Below are positions 46,011 to 55,325 of a stretch of 64,000 nt of DNA, piece after piece. Source of the DNA: Acidovorax sp. Leaf78 (GTDB lineage Bacteria; Pseudomonadota; Gammaproteobacteria; Burkholderiales; Burkholderiaceae_C). Location of the stretch: NCBI RefSeq assembly GCF_001422735.1, contig NZ_LMLZ01000020.1, forward strand, positions 206,954 to 270,953. The letters run 5' to 3'. The position numbers and the translations under genes were made by a program. The notes beneath the pieces are model-generated. The model saw only the letters and a list, made by a program, of their open reading frames with translations. It made no database searches and was not told where the DNA came from. Every line of letters starts with the position of its first letter. Positions within the stretch are counted from its first letter, which is position 1.

Positions 46011-49000
46011 ATGTCATCTATGGATGTCAACAATGCACCGGCCGCAGACTGGTCCCAAGGGGACCAGGACCTGGGTCCCTTGGCCTGGGTGCTGGACGAA
46101 CTGCGCAAATCGCTGGACGGTGCGGTCAAGGCCATGCGCCGCTTCGTGCGCGACGCCGAAGTGGCCAGGGAGTCGGATCTGGCCGCGCTGGACGCCGGGT
46201 CTCTGCGCATAGCGCGCCAGCAACTGCACCAGGCGTGCGGTGCGCTTGAAATGGTGGGCATGGGCCCACCGGCGTTGGTGCTGCGCTCGATGGAGTCTGC
46301 TGTCCAGAAGTTCGTGCAGCGCCCTGAAACCTGCAGCGACGAAGCCGCTGCGGTGATCGAGCGCGCCAGTTTTGCGCTGATCGAATACCTGGAAACGGTG
46401 CTGGCGGGCAAGCCTGCCTCGCCCGTGTCGCTGTTTCCGCAGTACCGCGATGCCCAGGCACTGGCCGGGGCCGACCGTGTGCACCCTGCCGACCTGTGGC
46501 CCGTGGAGCGCCGCTTTCGCGAGCCGGAAGGCACGGTGTCCGTGCCCCCGCTTCCCTACGGCCCGGAAGCCCGTGCACGCCTGGATTCCGCGGTGCTGCG
46601 CATCGTCAAGTCGGGTGACCTCAAGGCGGCCATCAGCCTGCGCGACACCTGCCTCGGGTTTGTCGCAGCTCAGCCGGACCGCCAGTCGCGCGCCTTCTGG
46701 AAGATCTGTGCCGGCTTCTTCGAAGCGTTCGGCACCGGCCTGTTGCCCCCCGATGTGTATGTGAAGCGCGTCGCGTCGCGCGTGCTGATGCAGTACGCCA
46801 CGCTGGCCAAGGGCGACACCACCATCGCCGACCGTTTGGTGCAAGACCTGCTGTTCTTCTGCTCGCAGGCCAAGCCGGCCGAAGGCACTCTGGACGACGT
46901 GCCTTCGCTGCGCGCCGTGCGCCAGGCGTTTTCGCTCGACCGTTTCAAGCCGGTCGATTACGACACCCCCCGCTTCGGCCGCTTCGACCCTGCCGTGTTG
47001 ACCCAGGCCAGAAAGCGCATTGCCGCGGCCACGGAAACCTGGTCGGGCCTCGCGGGCGGAGACCGCAACAAGCTCAAGCCTGCAGCGGACCAGTTCAGCC
47101 TCGTCTGCGACTCCCTGCGCAAGCTGCACCCAGGCAGCGAGAACCTCGCCCTGGCCCTGACGCGCGTGGTCGAATCCACCACCCGCTCGGGCGAGCCGCC
47201 TTCGGCCGCCCTGGCCATGGAGGTCGCGACCTCGGTGCTGTACCTGCAGGCCGCGTTCGAAGAACTGGACGCTGGCGACGAACAGATGGAAGTGCGCGCG
47301 ACCCGCCTGGCGGAGCGCCTGGATGCGGTGGGCGCAGGCGCACAGCCTGAGCCCCTCGAACAATGGATGGAAGAGCTGTACCGCAGGGTCAGCGACAACC
47401 AGACCATGGGCAGCGTGGTGGACGAGTTGCGTGCCACCCTCGGCGAAGCCGAAAAGGCGCTGGACCAGTTCTTCCGCAATCCGCAAGACACGGCTGTTCT
47501 GGCCGCGGTGCCGGGCCACCTGGCGCAAATGCGCGGCGTGCTGTCGGTGCTGGGCCTGGACCAGGCCTCGTTGGCCGTCGTGCGCATGCGCGATATGGTC
47601 GAGCGCCTGCTGATCAACGAAGTGCCCGAGGCCGAGCGCCAGGGCGTCTTCGAGAAGCTGGGCAACAGCCTGGGCGCTTTGGGTTTCCTGATCGACATGC
47701 TCAGCTACCAGCGCACCATGGCGCGCAAGCTGTTCGTGTACGACGAAGAACTGGGCGAGCTGCGCATCCTGATGGGCAAGACACGCCCCCGCGCATCGGA
47801 CGCGGTGGAAGAGTCTCCCGCCAAGCTGGAAGAGCGCTCTGCGATCCCGGTGCCCGACGTGCTGCCACGCTTTCCGGTGCAGGAACCCATCAGCGCACCG
47901 ACCGATTTCGGCTCCTTGCAGGAACTGCCGGATTTCCCCGCTGCGGCCCCTGTCGCGGCGCCGTCCGATGCCCCATCCCTGGCGCCCGAAATCTCTTTCG
48001 ACGCGCTGGACCTGGGCGCAAACGCTGCGGCACCAGCTGCCGCGCCGGCCCCTTTCATCAACCTGCGCGCAGCGCCTGCCATCGAAGACGAACTCCTCGA
48101 GGTATTCCTCGAAGAAGCGCGCGAAGTGGTCGTCAACGGTCTGGCCGCGATCGACCTGCTCCGCGATGAACCGGGCAACCTGAGCGAGCAGACCACGCTG
48201 CGTCGTGCGTTCCACACGCTCAAGGGCAGCTCGCGCATGGTCGGCCTCAACGACTTCGGCGAAGCCGCCTGGTCGATGGAGCAACTGCTCAATGCCTGGC
48301 TGGCAGAGCAAAAGCCGATGCAGCCCGAATTGCTCACGCTGTCGGCTGATTCCTTGCAGGCCTTCAGCCGCTGGGCAGACGACATCGCGGCAGGACGCGA
48401 TGCTGGCTGGGACCCAGAGGCCTTCCGCAAGTCTGCTGACGCGATGCGCCTGGATGGCACCTTGCTGCCGCTGGCACCCCCGTCGGCCGATGGAGTCGCG
48501 GCCCCGGTGCCCGCCGCTGCCGAACCCGAGCTGGTGGCCGAGGCGCCCGAACTGGCCGCTCCGGAAGTCGAGCCCCTGGTGGCAGAGTTGCCTCCTGTGT
48601 TGCCCGAGCCTGTGGTCGCAGAAGTACCTGCCGCAGGTGAAGAAGAATTCACCATTCCCGACTTTGAGGCCACCGAGATCGCAGAGCACGGTCCCGACGA
48701 GATCGCTGCGGTGCCGGAAGTGGCCGAGGACATCGACTTCTCGGTCTTCAGCGCTGCGCTGAACGAAGCCTCGCCTGCCGAAGTGCCCGCTGCAGTCGAT
48801 ACGTCCAGCGTCGATTTCGTGCTGGACCTCGAACTGCCAGACCTCGAACCCGTGGCCGCCGCAGAGCCTGTGGCTGACGGCTATCTGTCGCTGGACTCCG
48901 AGCCAGCCGCCGAAGGTGCCGTGGAAGAGGCGGATGCAGCGCCTGCGTTGCCGCCTCTCGAGTCGGTGGAAGAGGTCGAATTCCTGGAAGCACAGGAATT

Positions 49001-52000
49001 TGCAGAACTGGAAAAACTGCTGGATGCCGGTGAGCCGGAGCCCGTGGCTTCTGCAACTGCCGAGTTGCCCGATGCGCGCGTGGATGCCCCGGTGGCTTCG
49101 TTCGCCGCAGAAGACGCGGCCGATGCGGAGCTCACTGCGGCAGCCGAGCCATCAGCTCCACTTCCGGTCTCGGCCGATCTGGACGAACCGCTGCAGCTGG
49201 ACGATTCCGGCAGCGACGATGCGGTGAAGGTCATCGACACGCTGCGCATTCCGATCCCTCTGTACAACGTGTACCTGAACGAAGCCGACGAGTGGTCGCG
49301 CCGCCTGGTGACCGGTCTGCAGGAGTGGGCGCTGGAGCTGCACGAGCCGCTGCCCGACAACGCCGTGGCGCTGTCGCACTCGCTCGCAGGCAGTTCGGCC
49401 ACCGTGGGTTTCACGGGTCTGTCCGAAATGGCCCGCACACTGGAACATGCGCTGCAACACGTGCAGTTCCAGTCTGGCGGCACCGAGGAGCAGGCCCAGG
49501 CGTTCATGGCTGCGGCCGACGACATCCGCCGCCTGCTGCACCAGTTCGCGGCCGGATTCCTGAAGGAGCCCAGCCAGGAAGTGCTCGAACAGCTGCGCCA
49601 GATTCTGGAGACCGAGGTCGAAAACACCCTCACGCCTCCCGAAGACGACTTGCTGGACGCGTACGCCAACGAGTTTGCAGAACCGGCACCCGCAGCGCCA
49701 GCAGAACCCGCAGCAGCTGTGGTTGCTGCTGCGGAGCCCGCCGCGCCCGAGCTGCCTGAAGAACCCGAAGCGTTTGCCGAGTCGACACTCGACCCTGCTC
49801 CGCTGATCGTGCCCCAAGGCCATGTGGCCCCCGCGCTGTCGGTGGTGGTGCACGACCAGGACCAGTTGGTGGACGACGCCATCGCCCACGCCGTGGCCAT
49901 GGCATCCGACGTGGACGACGACATCGACGCCATCGACGTCATCGACCCAGACCTGTTCCCGATCTTCGAGGAAGAAGCCGCAGAACTGCTGCCCCAGCTG
50001 GGTGGTGCACTGCGCCAATGGGCCTCCCGCCCCGACAACCTGGGCGCACGCAGCGAGGTGCTCCGTGCCTTGCACACCCTCAAGGGCAGCTCGCGCCTGG
50101 CAGGCGCCATGCGCCTGGGCGAAATGGCGCACAGGCTGGAATCGGCGATCGAACACCTCGATGCCGAGACCGTCACGTCCGACCAGATCGAGCCTTTGCA
50201 AGGCAGTTTCGACGGCTTGCAGGCCAACTTCGAGGCACTGCGCGCCATCGGCCAGAACGCTGGCGACACCGTGGTGGCGCTGCCTGTGGACGCTGCGCGC
50301 GCCGGCGCTCCGGCTGCAGCACCGTCTGCAGATGCGGCGGCCGCAACGTCGGCTCCATCGGCGGCTACCCCTGCGGGCGCTACCGCTGCCCGCATGCCCG
50401 GACCGTCCCAGCTGGCGCCCCTGCGCGTGGCGACGAACCAGTCGGTGCGCGTGCGTGCCCAGTTGCTGGACCGCCTGGTCAACCAGGCCGGCGAGGTGAT
50501 GATCAGCCGCTCGCGCCTGGACGTTCGCCTGGGCCAGTTCCGCAGTTCGCTCACCGACCTGTCGGGCAACCTGGACAGGCTGCGCCAGCAGCTGCGTGAC
50601 ATCGAAGTGCAGGCCGAGTCGCAGATGCAATCGCGCCTGGCGCTGTCCAAGGACTCCGCCGCCGGTTTCGACCCGCTGGAGTTCGACCGCTTCACCCGCG
50701 TGCAGGAACTCACGCGCATGATGGCCGAGTCGGTGAACGACGTGGCCACCGTGCAGCGCAACCTGCAACGCGCCATGGAAGGCGCCGAAGACGATCTGAT
50801 CGCCCAGGGCCGCCAGGCCCGCGAGCTGCAGCGCGACCTGCTGCGCACCCGCATGGTGGAGTTCGAAGGCATTGCCGAACGCCTGTACGCCGTGGTGCGC
50901 CAAGCCTCCAAGGAGACCGGCAAGCAGATCAAGCTCGACATCACCGGCGGCTCCATCGAAATGGACCGCGGCGTGCTGGACCGCATGACGCCGGCGTTCG
51001 AACACTTGCTGCGCAATTGCGTCGCCCACGGCATCGAAGACCCGCAGGTGCGCACGGCGGCTGGCAAACCAGCCTCCGGCACCATCACGGTGGACCTTCA
51101 CCACGAAGGCAACGACGTGTCGGTCGAGTTCCGCGACGACGGTGCAGGCCTGAACCTGCCCCGCATTCGCGAGAAGGCGCTGGCGCAAGGCATCGTGGAA
51201 GCCGGTGTCGAACTGAGCGACGCCGATGCCGCCAACTTGATCTTCATGCCCGGGTTCTCCACGGCGTCTGAAGTGACCGGCCTGTCGGGCCGTGGCATCG
51301 GGATGGACGTGGTGCGCGCCGAGATCAACGCGCTGGGTGGCCGCATCGAAACCTCGACCGAAGCGGGCAAGGGTGCTGCGTTCCGCATGGTGCTGCCCCT
51401 GACGACTGCGGTGACGCAGGTGGTGATGCTGCGCGCGGGCGATCTGTCCGTTGGCGTACCCGCCAGCGTGGTCGAGATCGTGCGCCGCACGTCATTGCAG
51501 GACCTGGAAGAAGCCTACCGGACCGGCACCTTCGATGACGGCACCGAAAAGCTGCCGTTCTTCTGGTCCGGCGCGCTGCTGCAGGCCTCGGCCCGCAGCT
51601 ACGAGCCTGCTGGCAAGACCCGCCCTGTCGTGATCTTCCGAAGCGCTGCACAGCGCATCGCGATGCACGTGGACGAAGTGCTGGGCAACCAGGAAGTCGT
51701 GGTGAAGAACCTCGGGCCGCAGCTGTCCCGTCTGCCTGGCCTGGCCGGTATGTCGGTGCTGGCATCGGGCGCCGTGGTGCTGATCTACAACCCCGTGGCG
51801 CTGTCCACGGTGTATGGCGACCAGGTGCGTGCGGCCAGCGTTGGCCTGCCACCCGCTTCTGAAGCTGGCGGCGCGGGCGCCGGCAAGGCAGTGGTGCTCC
51901 CCCAACTGGCAGGACCGAGCCAGGTGCCGCTGGTGCTGGTGGTGGACGACTCGATCACGGTGCGCCGCGTCACGCAGCGCCTGCTGCAGCGCGAAGGCTA

Positions 52001-52310
52001 CCGCGTGTCCCTGGCGGCCGACGGCCTGCAGGCGCTCGAACGCTTGCAGGAAGAGCGTCCGACCGTGGTGCTGTCCGACATCGAAATGCCGCGCATGGAC
52101 GGCTTCGACCTGGCGCGCAACATCCGGGCCGACGGTGCACTGCGCGACCTGCCGATCATCATGATCACCTCGCGGATCGCCGAAAAGCACCGCGAGCATG
52201 CGATGGAGCTGGGCGTGAACCACTACCTGGGCAAGCCGTACTCGGACGAGGAACTGCTGAGCCTGATCCAGCACTACGCGCGCCTGGAGGCCGCGGCCGC
52301 CGAGGCTTGA
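46011..52310 (+). CDS. chpA: Chemotaxis-type hybrid kinase ChpA/PilL (multi-Hpt CheA)
   Basis: At 2099 residues this is the largest gene here. Recognisable Hpt domains carry phospho-His candidates at 735 (HTLKGSSRMVG), 1123 (LSHSLAGSSATVGF) and 1355 (HTLKGSSRLAG); an Hpt-like helix with LHQACGALEMVG (His73) starts the protein. Long Glu/Ala/Pro-rich linkers (about 600-680, 820-1080, 1200-1300 and 1430-1470) separate them. The CheA core follows: dimerisation helices, HATPase with HLLRNCVAHGIEDP (about 1664) and GRGIGMDVVRAEI, a CheW domain (about 1795-1940), and a receiver domain (Asp2023 in VLSDIEMPRMDGFD). It is the kinase of the Chp system that phosphorylates PilG and PilH. A terminator follows. 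Confidence 0.95.
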   Translation: MSSMDVNNAPAADWSQGDQDLGPLAWVLDELRKSLDGAVKAMRRFVRDAEVARESDLAALDAGSLRIARQQLHQACGALEMVGMGPPALVLRSMESAVQKFVQRPETCSDEAAAVIERASFALIEYLETVLAGKPASPVSLFPQYRDAQALAGADRVHPADLWPVERRFREPEGTVSVPPLPYGPEARARLDSAVLRIVKSGDLKAAISLRDTCLGFVAAQPDRQSRAFWKICAGFFEAFGTGLLPPDVYVKRVASRVLMQYATLAKGDTTIADRLVQDLLFFCSQAKPAEGTLDDVPSLRAVRQAFSLDRFKPVDYDTPRFGRFDPAVLTQARKRIAAATETWSGLAGGDRNKLKPAADQFSLVCDSLRKLHPGSENLALALTRVVESTTRSGEPPSAALAMEVATSVLYLQAAFEELDAGDEQMEVRATRLAERLDAVGAGAQPEPLEQWMEELYRRVSDNQTMGSVVDELRATLGEAEKALDQFFRNPQDTAVLAAVPGHLAQMRGVLSVLGLDQASLAVVRMRDMVERLLINEVPEAERQGVFEKLGNSLGALGFLIDMLSYQRTMARKLFVYDEELGELRILMGKTRPRASDAVEESPAKLEERSAIPVPDVLPRFPVQEPISAPTDFGSLQELPDFPAAAPVAAPSDAPSLAPEISFDALDLGANAAAPAAAPAPFINLRAAPAIEDELLEVFLEEAREVVVNGLAAIDLLRDEPGNLSEQTTLRRAFHTLKGSSRMVGLNDFGEAAWSMEQLLNAWLAEQKPMQPELLTLSADSLQAFSRWADDIAAGRDAGWDPEAFRKSADAMRLDGTLLPLAPPSADGVAAPVPAAAEPELVAEAPELAAPEVEPLVAELPPVLPEPVVAEVPAAGEEEFTIPDFEATEIAEHGPDEIAAVPEVAEDIDFSVFSAALNEASPAEVPAAVDTSSVDFVLDLELPDLEPVAAAEPVADGYLSLDSEPAAEGAVEEADAAPALPPLESVEEVEFLEAQEFAELEKLLDAGEPEPVASATAELPDARVDAPVASFAAEDAADAELTAAAEPSAPLPVSADLDEPLQLDDSGSDDAVKVIDTLRIPIPLYNVYLNEADEWSRRLVTGLQEWALELHEPLPDNAVALSHSLAGSSATVGFTGLSEMARTLEHALQHVQFQSGGTEEQAQAFMAAADDIRRLLHQFAAGFLKEPSQEVLEQLRQILETEVENTLTPPEDDLLDAYANEFAEPAPAAPAEPAAAVVAAAEPAAPELPEEPEAFAESTLDPAPLIVPQGHVAPALSVVVHDQDQLVDDAIAHAVAMASDVDDDIDAIDVIDPDLFPIFEEEAAELLPQLGGALRQWASRPDNLGARSEVLRALHTLKGSSRLAGAMRLGEMAHRLESAIEHLDAETVTSDQIEPLQGSFDGLQANFEALRAIGQNAGDTVVALPVDAARAGAPAAAPSADAAAATSAPSAATPAGATAARMPGPSQLAPLRVATNQSVRVRAQLLDRLVNQAGEVMISRSRLDVRLGQFRSSLTDLSGNLDRLRQQLRDIEVQAESQMQSRLALSKDSAAGFDPLEFDRFTRVQELTRMMAESVNDVATVQRNLQRAMEGAEDDLIAQGRQARELQRDLLRTRMVEFEGIAERLYAVVRQASKETGKQIKLDITGGSIEMDRGVLDRMTPAFEHLLRNCVAHGIEDPQVRTAAGKPASGTITVDLHHEGNDVSVEFRDDGAGLNLPRIREKALAQGIVEAGVELSDADAANLIFMPGFSTASEVTGLSGRGIGMDVVRAEINALGGRIETSTEAGKGAAFRMVLPLTTAVTQVVMLRAGDLSVGVPASVVEIVRRTSLQDLEEAYRTGTFDDGTEKLPFFWSGALLQASARSYEPAGKTRPVVIFRSAAQRIAMHVDEVLGNQEVVVKNLGPQLSRLPGLAGMSVLASGAVVLIYNPVALSTVYGDQVRAASVGLPPASEAGGAGAGKAVVLPQLAGPSQVPLVLVVDDSITVRRVTQRLLQREGYRVSLAADGLQALERLQEERPTVVLSDIEMPRMDGFDLARNIRADGALRDLPIIMITSRIAEKHREHAMELGVNHYLGKPYSDEELLSLIQHYARLEAAAAEA

Positions 52311-52435
52311 CCACGGTACTGCAGGAGCAGATGCCCGGATCGGTGGACGAGAGAGATAGAGACGAATGAATGTGTGCCGCGGCATGCGGCCCCCTGAAGG
52401 AGCTGCATGCCCGGTTCTCACACAGTTCCTGCAAC

Positions 52436-52462
52436 GGGCGCCCTGGAGGCGCCCTTTTTTTT
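52436..52462 (+). terminator. Rho-independent terminator of the pilG-chpA operon
   Basis: GGGCGCC (52436-52442), loop CTGGA, GGCGCCC (52448-52454) and eight T residues (52455-52462). The T-run ends only nine bases before the ATG of the next gene. Confidence 0.92.
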
Positions 52463-52471
52463 GAGCGTGCC

Positions 52472-53641
52472 ATGCCCCCAGAGTCCGATGTCCTGATCGA
52501 GCCCAACCCGCCCGCACCGTTCGGCGACAGCCGGCTGCTGGCCTGCCTCGCCCTGGTCGCCCGCGAAAGGGCGTCAGACCTTTTCCTGCTGGCGGGGGCA
52601 CCGCCCACCGTCAAGCGGCAAGGCGACTTTCTGCCCATCAGCCAGCAGGTGCTGCCAGCGCAGGACATCCGCACTATGGCCTATTCGATCATGGGCAAGG
52701 CGCAGCGCCACGAGTTCGAAAGCACGATGGAGTGCGACTTCTCGTACGCGACGGCAGAAGGCGATCGCTTTCGGGTCAACGTACACCTGCAGCGCGGCCA
52801 GGTGGGCATGGTGATTCGCCATGTGGCCTCCCGGATTGCCAGCCTGGACGAGCTGGGCCTGCCCAAGGTGCTCAAGGAGCTGGCCTTCCTCAAGGGCGGC
52901 CTGGTGCTGACGGTGGGCTCTGCAGGCTCGGGCAAGACGACCACGCTGGCCGCGCTGCTCGACCACCGCAACACCAACGCGTCCGGGCACATCCTCACCA
53001 TCGAAGACCCGATCGAGTACCTGCACCCGCACAAGAAATCGCTGATCACGCAGCGCGAGGTCGGTATCGACACGCGCTCCTACGACGAGGCCTTGCGCCG
53101 CGCGATGCGCGAGGCGCCCAACGTGATCATGATCGGCGAGATCCGCGACCGCGCCACGATGCAGCATGCGCTGCACTATGCCGAGTCGGGCCACCTGTGC
53201 GTGTCCACTCTGCACGCGCACAACGCCAACCAGGCGGTGCAGCGCATCCTCAATTTCTTTCCGGAGCATGCGCACAAACAGCTGCAGATGGACCTGTCGC
53301 TCAACCTGCGGGCGGTGATTGCGCAGCGCCTCATCAAAGGCGTGTCGGCGCGCCTGGTGCCTGCTACCGAGGTCATGCTGCTCACGCCCTACGTGGCCGA
53401 CCTCATCCAGAAAGGACAGGTCGACGAGCTCAAGACCGCCATCAGCCGGGGCGTGGAGCAGGGTATGTGCAGCTTCGACCAGTCACTGTTCGCGTTGGCT
53501 GAGTCCGGCGCGATCAGCGCCGAAGAAGCCATTGCCCATGCGGACAACCGCACCGACCTGTCACTCAAGCTGCGGCTGGCCGCGGGAGGCTCGCTCACGG
53601 TGGCGGGGATGAGCATGCGTGAGAACGCGCCTCCCGTCTGA
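52472..53641 (+). CDS. pilU: PilT/PilU-type twitching motility ATPase, PilU-like
   Basis: The 389-residue hexameric ATPase has Walker A GSAGSGKTTTLAALLDH, the Asp box TIEDPIEY, Walker B NVIMIGEIRD and His box GHLCVSTLHAHNANQA. The C-terminal part (LIQKGQVDELKTAI, HADNRTDLSLKLRL) matches PilU better than PilT, which has an AIRNLIREGK motif missing here. PilU assists PilT in pilus retraction. It stands directly behind the chpA terminator instead of next to a pilT gene, so a separate or read-through promoter is required. Ribosome site GAG at about seven bases overlaps the end of the T-run. Confidence 0.9.
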   Translation: MPPESDVLIEPNPPAPFGDSRLLACLALVARERASDLFLLAGAPPTVKRQGDFLPISQQVLPAQDIRTMAYSIMGKAQRHEFESTMECDFSYATAEGDRFRVNVHLQRGQVGMVIRHVASRIASLDELGLPKVLKELAFLKGGLVLTVGSAGSGKTTTLAALLDHRNTNASGHILTIEDPIEYLHPHKKSLITQREVGIDTRSYDEALRRAMREAPNVIMIGEIRDRATMQHALHYAESGHLCVSTLHAHNANQAVQRILNFFPEHAHKQLQMDLSLNLRAVIAQRLIKGVSARLVPATEVMLLTPYVADLIQKGQVDELKTAISRGVEQGMCSFDQSLFALAESGAISAEEAIAHADNRTDLSLKLRLAAGGSLTVAGMSMRENAPPV

Positions 53642-53733
53642 GCGGGGTGGCAGATACCCATTCGTCTTCAGCAGATACAAGAACCCGTTCACGCTGGAAT
53701 GCATCAACGGGCTCCGGACGGGCTCAGGGCAGG

Positions 53734-53765
53734 CCTGCCGAAGCGCCGCGCAAGGCTTCGACAGG
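53734..53765. repeat. Inverted repeat between convergent pilU and photolyase genes
   Basis: CCTGCCGAAGC (53734-53744) and GCTTCGACAGG (53755-53765) pair at 10 of 11 positions round a 10-nt loop. The flanking GGCTCAG...GCTCAGCCTGAACGG words are a common intergenic repeat in betaproteobacteria (from memory). It may act as a two-way terminator, though no T-run is present. Confidence 0.65.
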
Positions 53766-53819
53766 CTCAGCCTGAACGGTCTTGGGTGATTGAACGCAAA
53801 TCCGCAGGAAAGATCAGGC

Positions 53820-55304
53820 TCAGGCGCCGGCCTTCACCACCGCATACCGCGCCAGCGTCTGCTGCCGCGCGGTGTCATGGTCCACGATGGGCAAGGGGTA
53901 GTTGTCCCCCAGTTGCACGCCGGCGCTTTGCAGCTCCAGCGGCTTGGCCTTCCAGGGGGCATGCAGGGCTGCGTTGGGCAACGCGGCCAGCTGGGGCAGG
54001 TACCTGCGGATGAACTTGCCATCCGGGTCGAACTTCTCGCTTTGGCTCACCGGGTTGAAGATGCGAAAGTAGGGCTGTGCATCGCAGCCGCTCGAGCTGG
54101 CCCACTGCCAGCCCCCGTTGTTGGCCGACAGGTCGAAGTCGTTCAACTGCAGCGCAAAGTAGGCCTCCCCCCGGCGCCAGTCGATACCCAGGTCCTTGAC
54201 CAGAAAGCTGGCCACCACCATGCGCAGCCGGTTGTGCATGTAGCCCGTCTGGTTGATCTGCGCCATGGCGGCGTCCACCAGCGGGTAGCCGGTGCGGCCC
54301 TCGCACCAGGCCGCAAACAAGGCATCGGCCTCGGGCCCCGTCTCCCAGTCGATGGCGTCGTAGGCGGGCTTGAAGCTGTTGTCCACCACGTGGGGGTGGT
54401 GGTACAGGATCTGAAAATAGAAGTCGCGCCAGATCAGCTCGCTCAGCCAGGTGGCCGCGCCGGGGCTGCCCTTGCTGGCGCGCTCGTGGGCGGTGCGGGC
54501 CAGCAGGCGGGGCGATATGGTGCCAAAGCGCAGGTGCACGCTCAGGTAGCTCGGGCCCTTGACCGCCGGGAAGTTGCGCGTGTCCTCATACTTGTCGATG
54601 CGCTCCACAAAGTCCGCCAGCAACTGGTGCGCGCCCTGGCTGCCGGTGGGGATCTTCAGCTGCGCCAGGCCCGCGGGCTCGAAGCCCAGTGCCGCCAGCG
54701 TGGGCACGGGCCTGCGGTGGCCCGCAGGCCGGGGTGCCAGCCGCGCGGCATGCCGCTCCACCGGGTAGCTGCTCAGGTAGAACGCATCCACCTTCTTGAG
54801 CCACGCGTTCTTGTACGGCGTGAACACGCTGTACGGGTGCCCCGCCTGCGTCATCACCTCGCTGCGTTCGAAGACCGTGTGGTCCTTGAAGGTGTGCAGC
54901 GCGCGGCCCTGGGCCGCCAGCCGGGTGCGGACGGTGCCGTCCCGCTCGATGGCCTGCGGTTCGTCGTCGTGGTTGGTGAACACGGCCTGCACGTCCAGCG
55001 CGGCCGACAGGTCCGGCACCGCATCGGCTGCCGCGGCGTGGTGCACCGCGATGAGCCCGCCGTGATCGTGCCCTGACAGGGCGCGCAGGGCGGCATCCAG
55101 CTCCACCAGCGTCTCGCGGATGAACTCCACCCGCCGGTCCGCGCGGGGCAGCGCATCGAGGATATCGGTGTCGAAGACAAACGCGCAGTGCACCTGCTGG
55201 CACTGGGTGAGGGCGTGGTACAGGGCGGCTTGGTCCTCGGTGCGCAGATCGCGCCGAAACCAGACCAGCCCGCTTGAATAGGAGGGCGCCGAAGGGGGCT
55301 GCAT
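53820..55304 (-). CDS. phrB: Deoxyribodipyrimidine photolyase (class I CPD)
   Basis: The 494-residue flavoprotein repairs cyclobutane pyrimidine dimers using light. It has the N-terminal alpha/beta antenna domain (LVWFRRDLRTEDQAAL) and the FAD domain with LSVHLRFGTISPR, ELIWRDFYFQIL, YMHNRLRMVVASFLVKDLG and NNGGWQWASSSGCDAQPYFRIFNP, all typical of class I CPD photolyases. Start at the ATG giving MQPPSAPSYSSG; the frame above crosses yqgE. Only 21 bp separate its start from the divergent yqgE start. Confidence 0.95.
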   Translation of the reverse strand: MQPPSAPSYSSGLVWFRRDLRTEDQAALYHALTQCQQVHCAFVFDTDILDALPRADRRVEFIRETLVELDAALRALSGHDHGGLIAVHHAAAADAVPDLSAALDVQAVFTNHDDEPQAIERDGTVRTRLAAQGRALHTFKDHTVFERSEVMTQAGHPYSVFTPYKNAWLKKVDAFYLSSYPVERHAARLAPRPAGHRRPVPTLAALGFEPAGLAQLKIPTGSQGAHQLLADFVERIDKYEDTRNFPAVKGPSYLSVHLRFGTISPRLLARTAHERASKGSPGAATWLSELIWRDFYFQILYHHPHVVDNSFKPAYDAIDWETGPEADALFAAWCEGRTGYPLVDAAMAQINQTGYMHNRLRMVVASFLVKDLGIDWRRGEAYFALQLNDFDLSANNGGWQWASSSGCDAQPYFRIFNPVSQSEKFDPDGKFIRRYLPQLAALPNAALHAPWKAKPLELQSAGVQLGDNYPLPIVDHDTARQQTLARYAVVKAGA

Positions 55305-55325
55305 GTTCACCGTTAAAATTGCGGA

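Noticed and set aside
43377-51188. Very long antisense frames (up to 891 codons) opposite pilJ and chpA
   Set aside because: These mirror the strong third-position G/C bias of the sense genes; no domain, start signal or independent composition.
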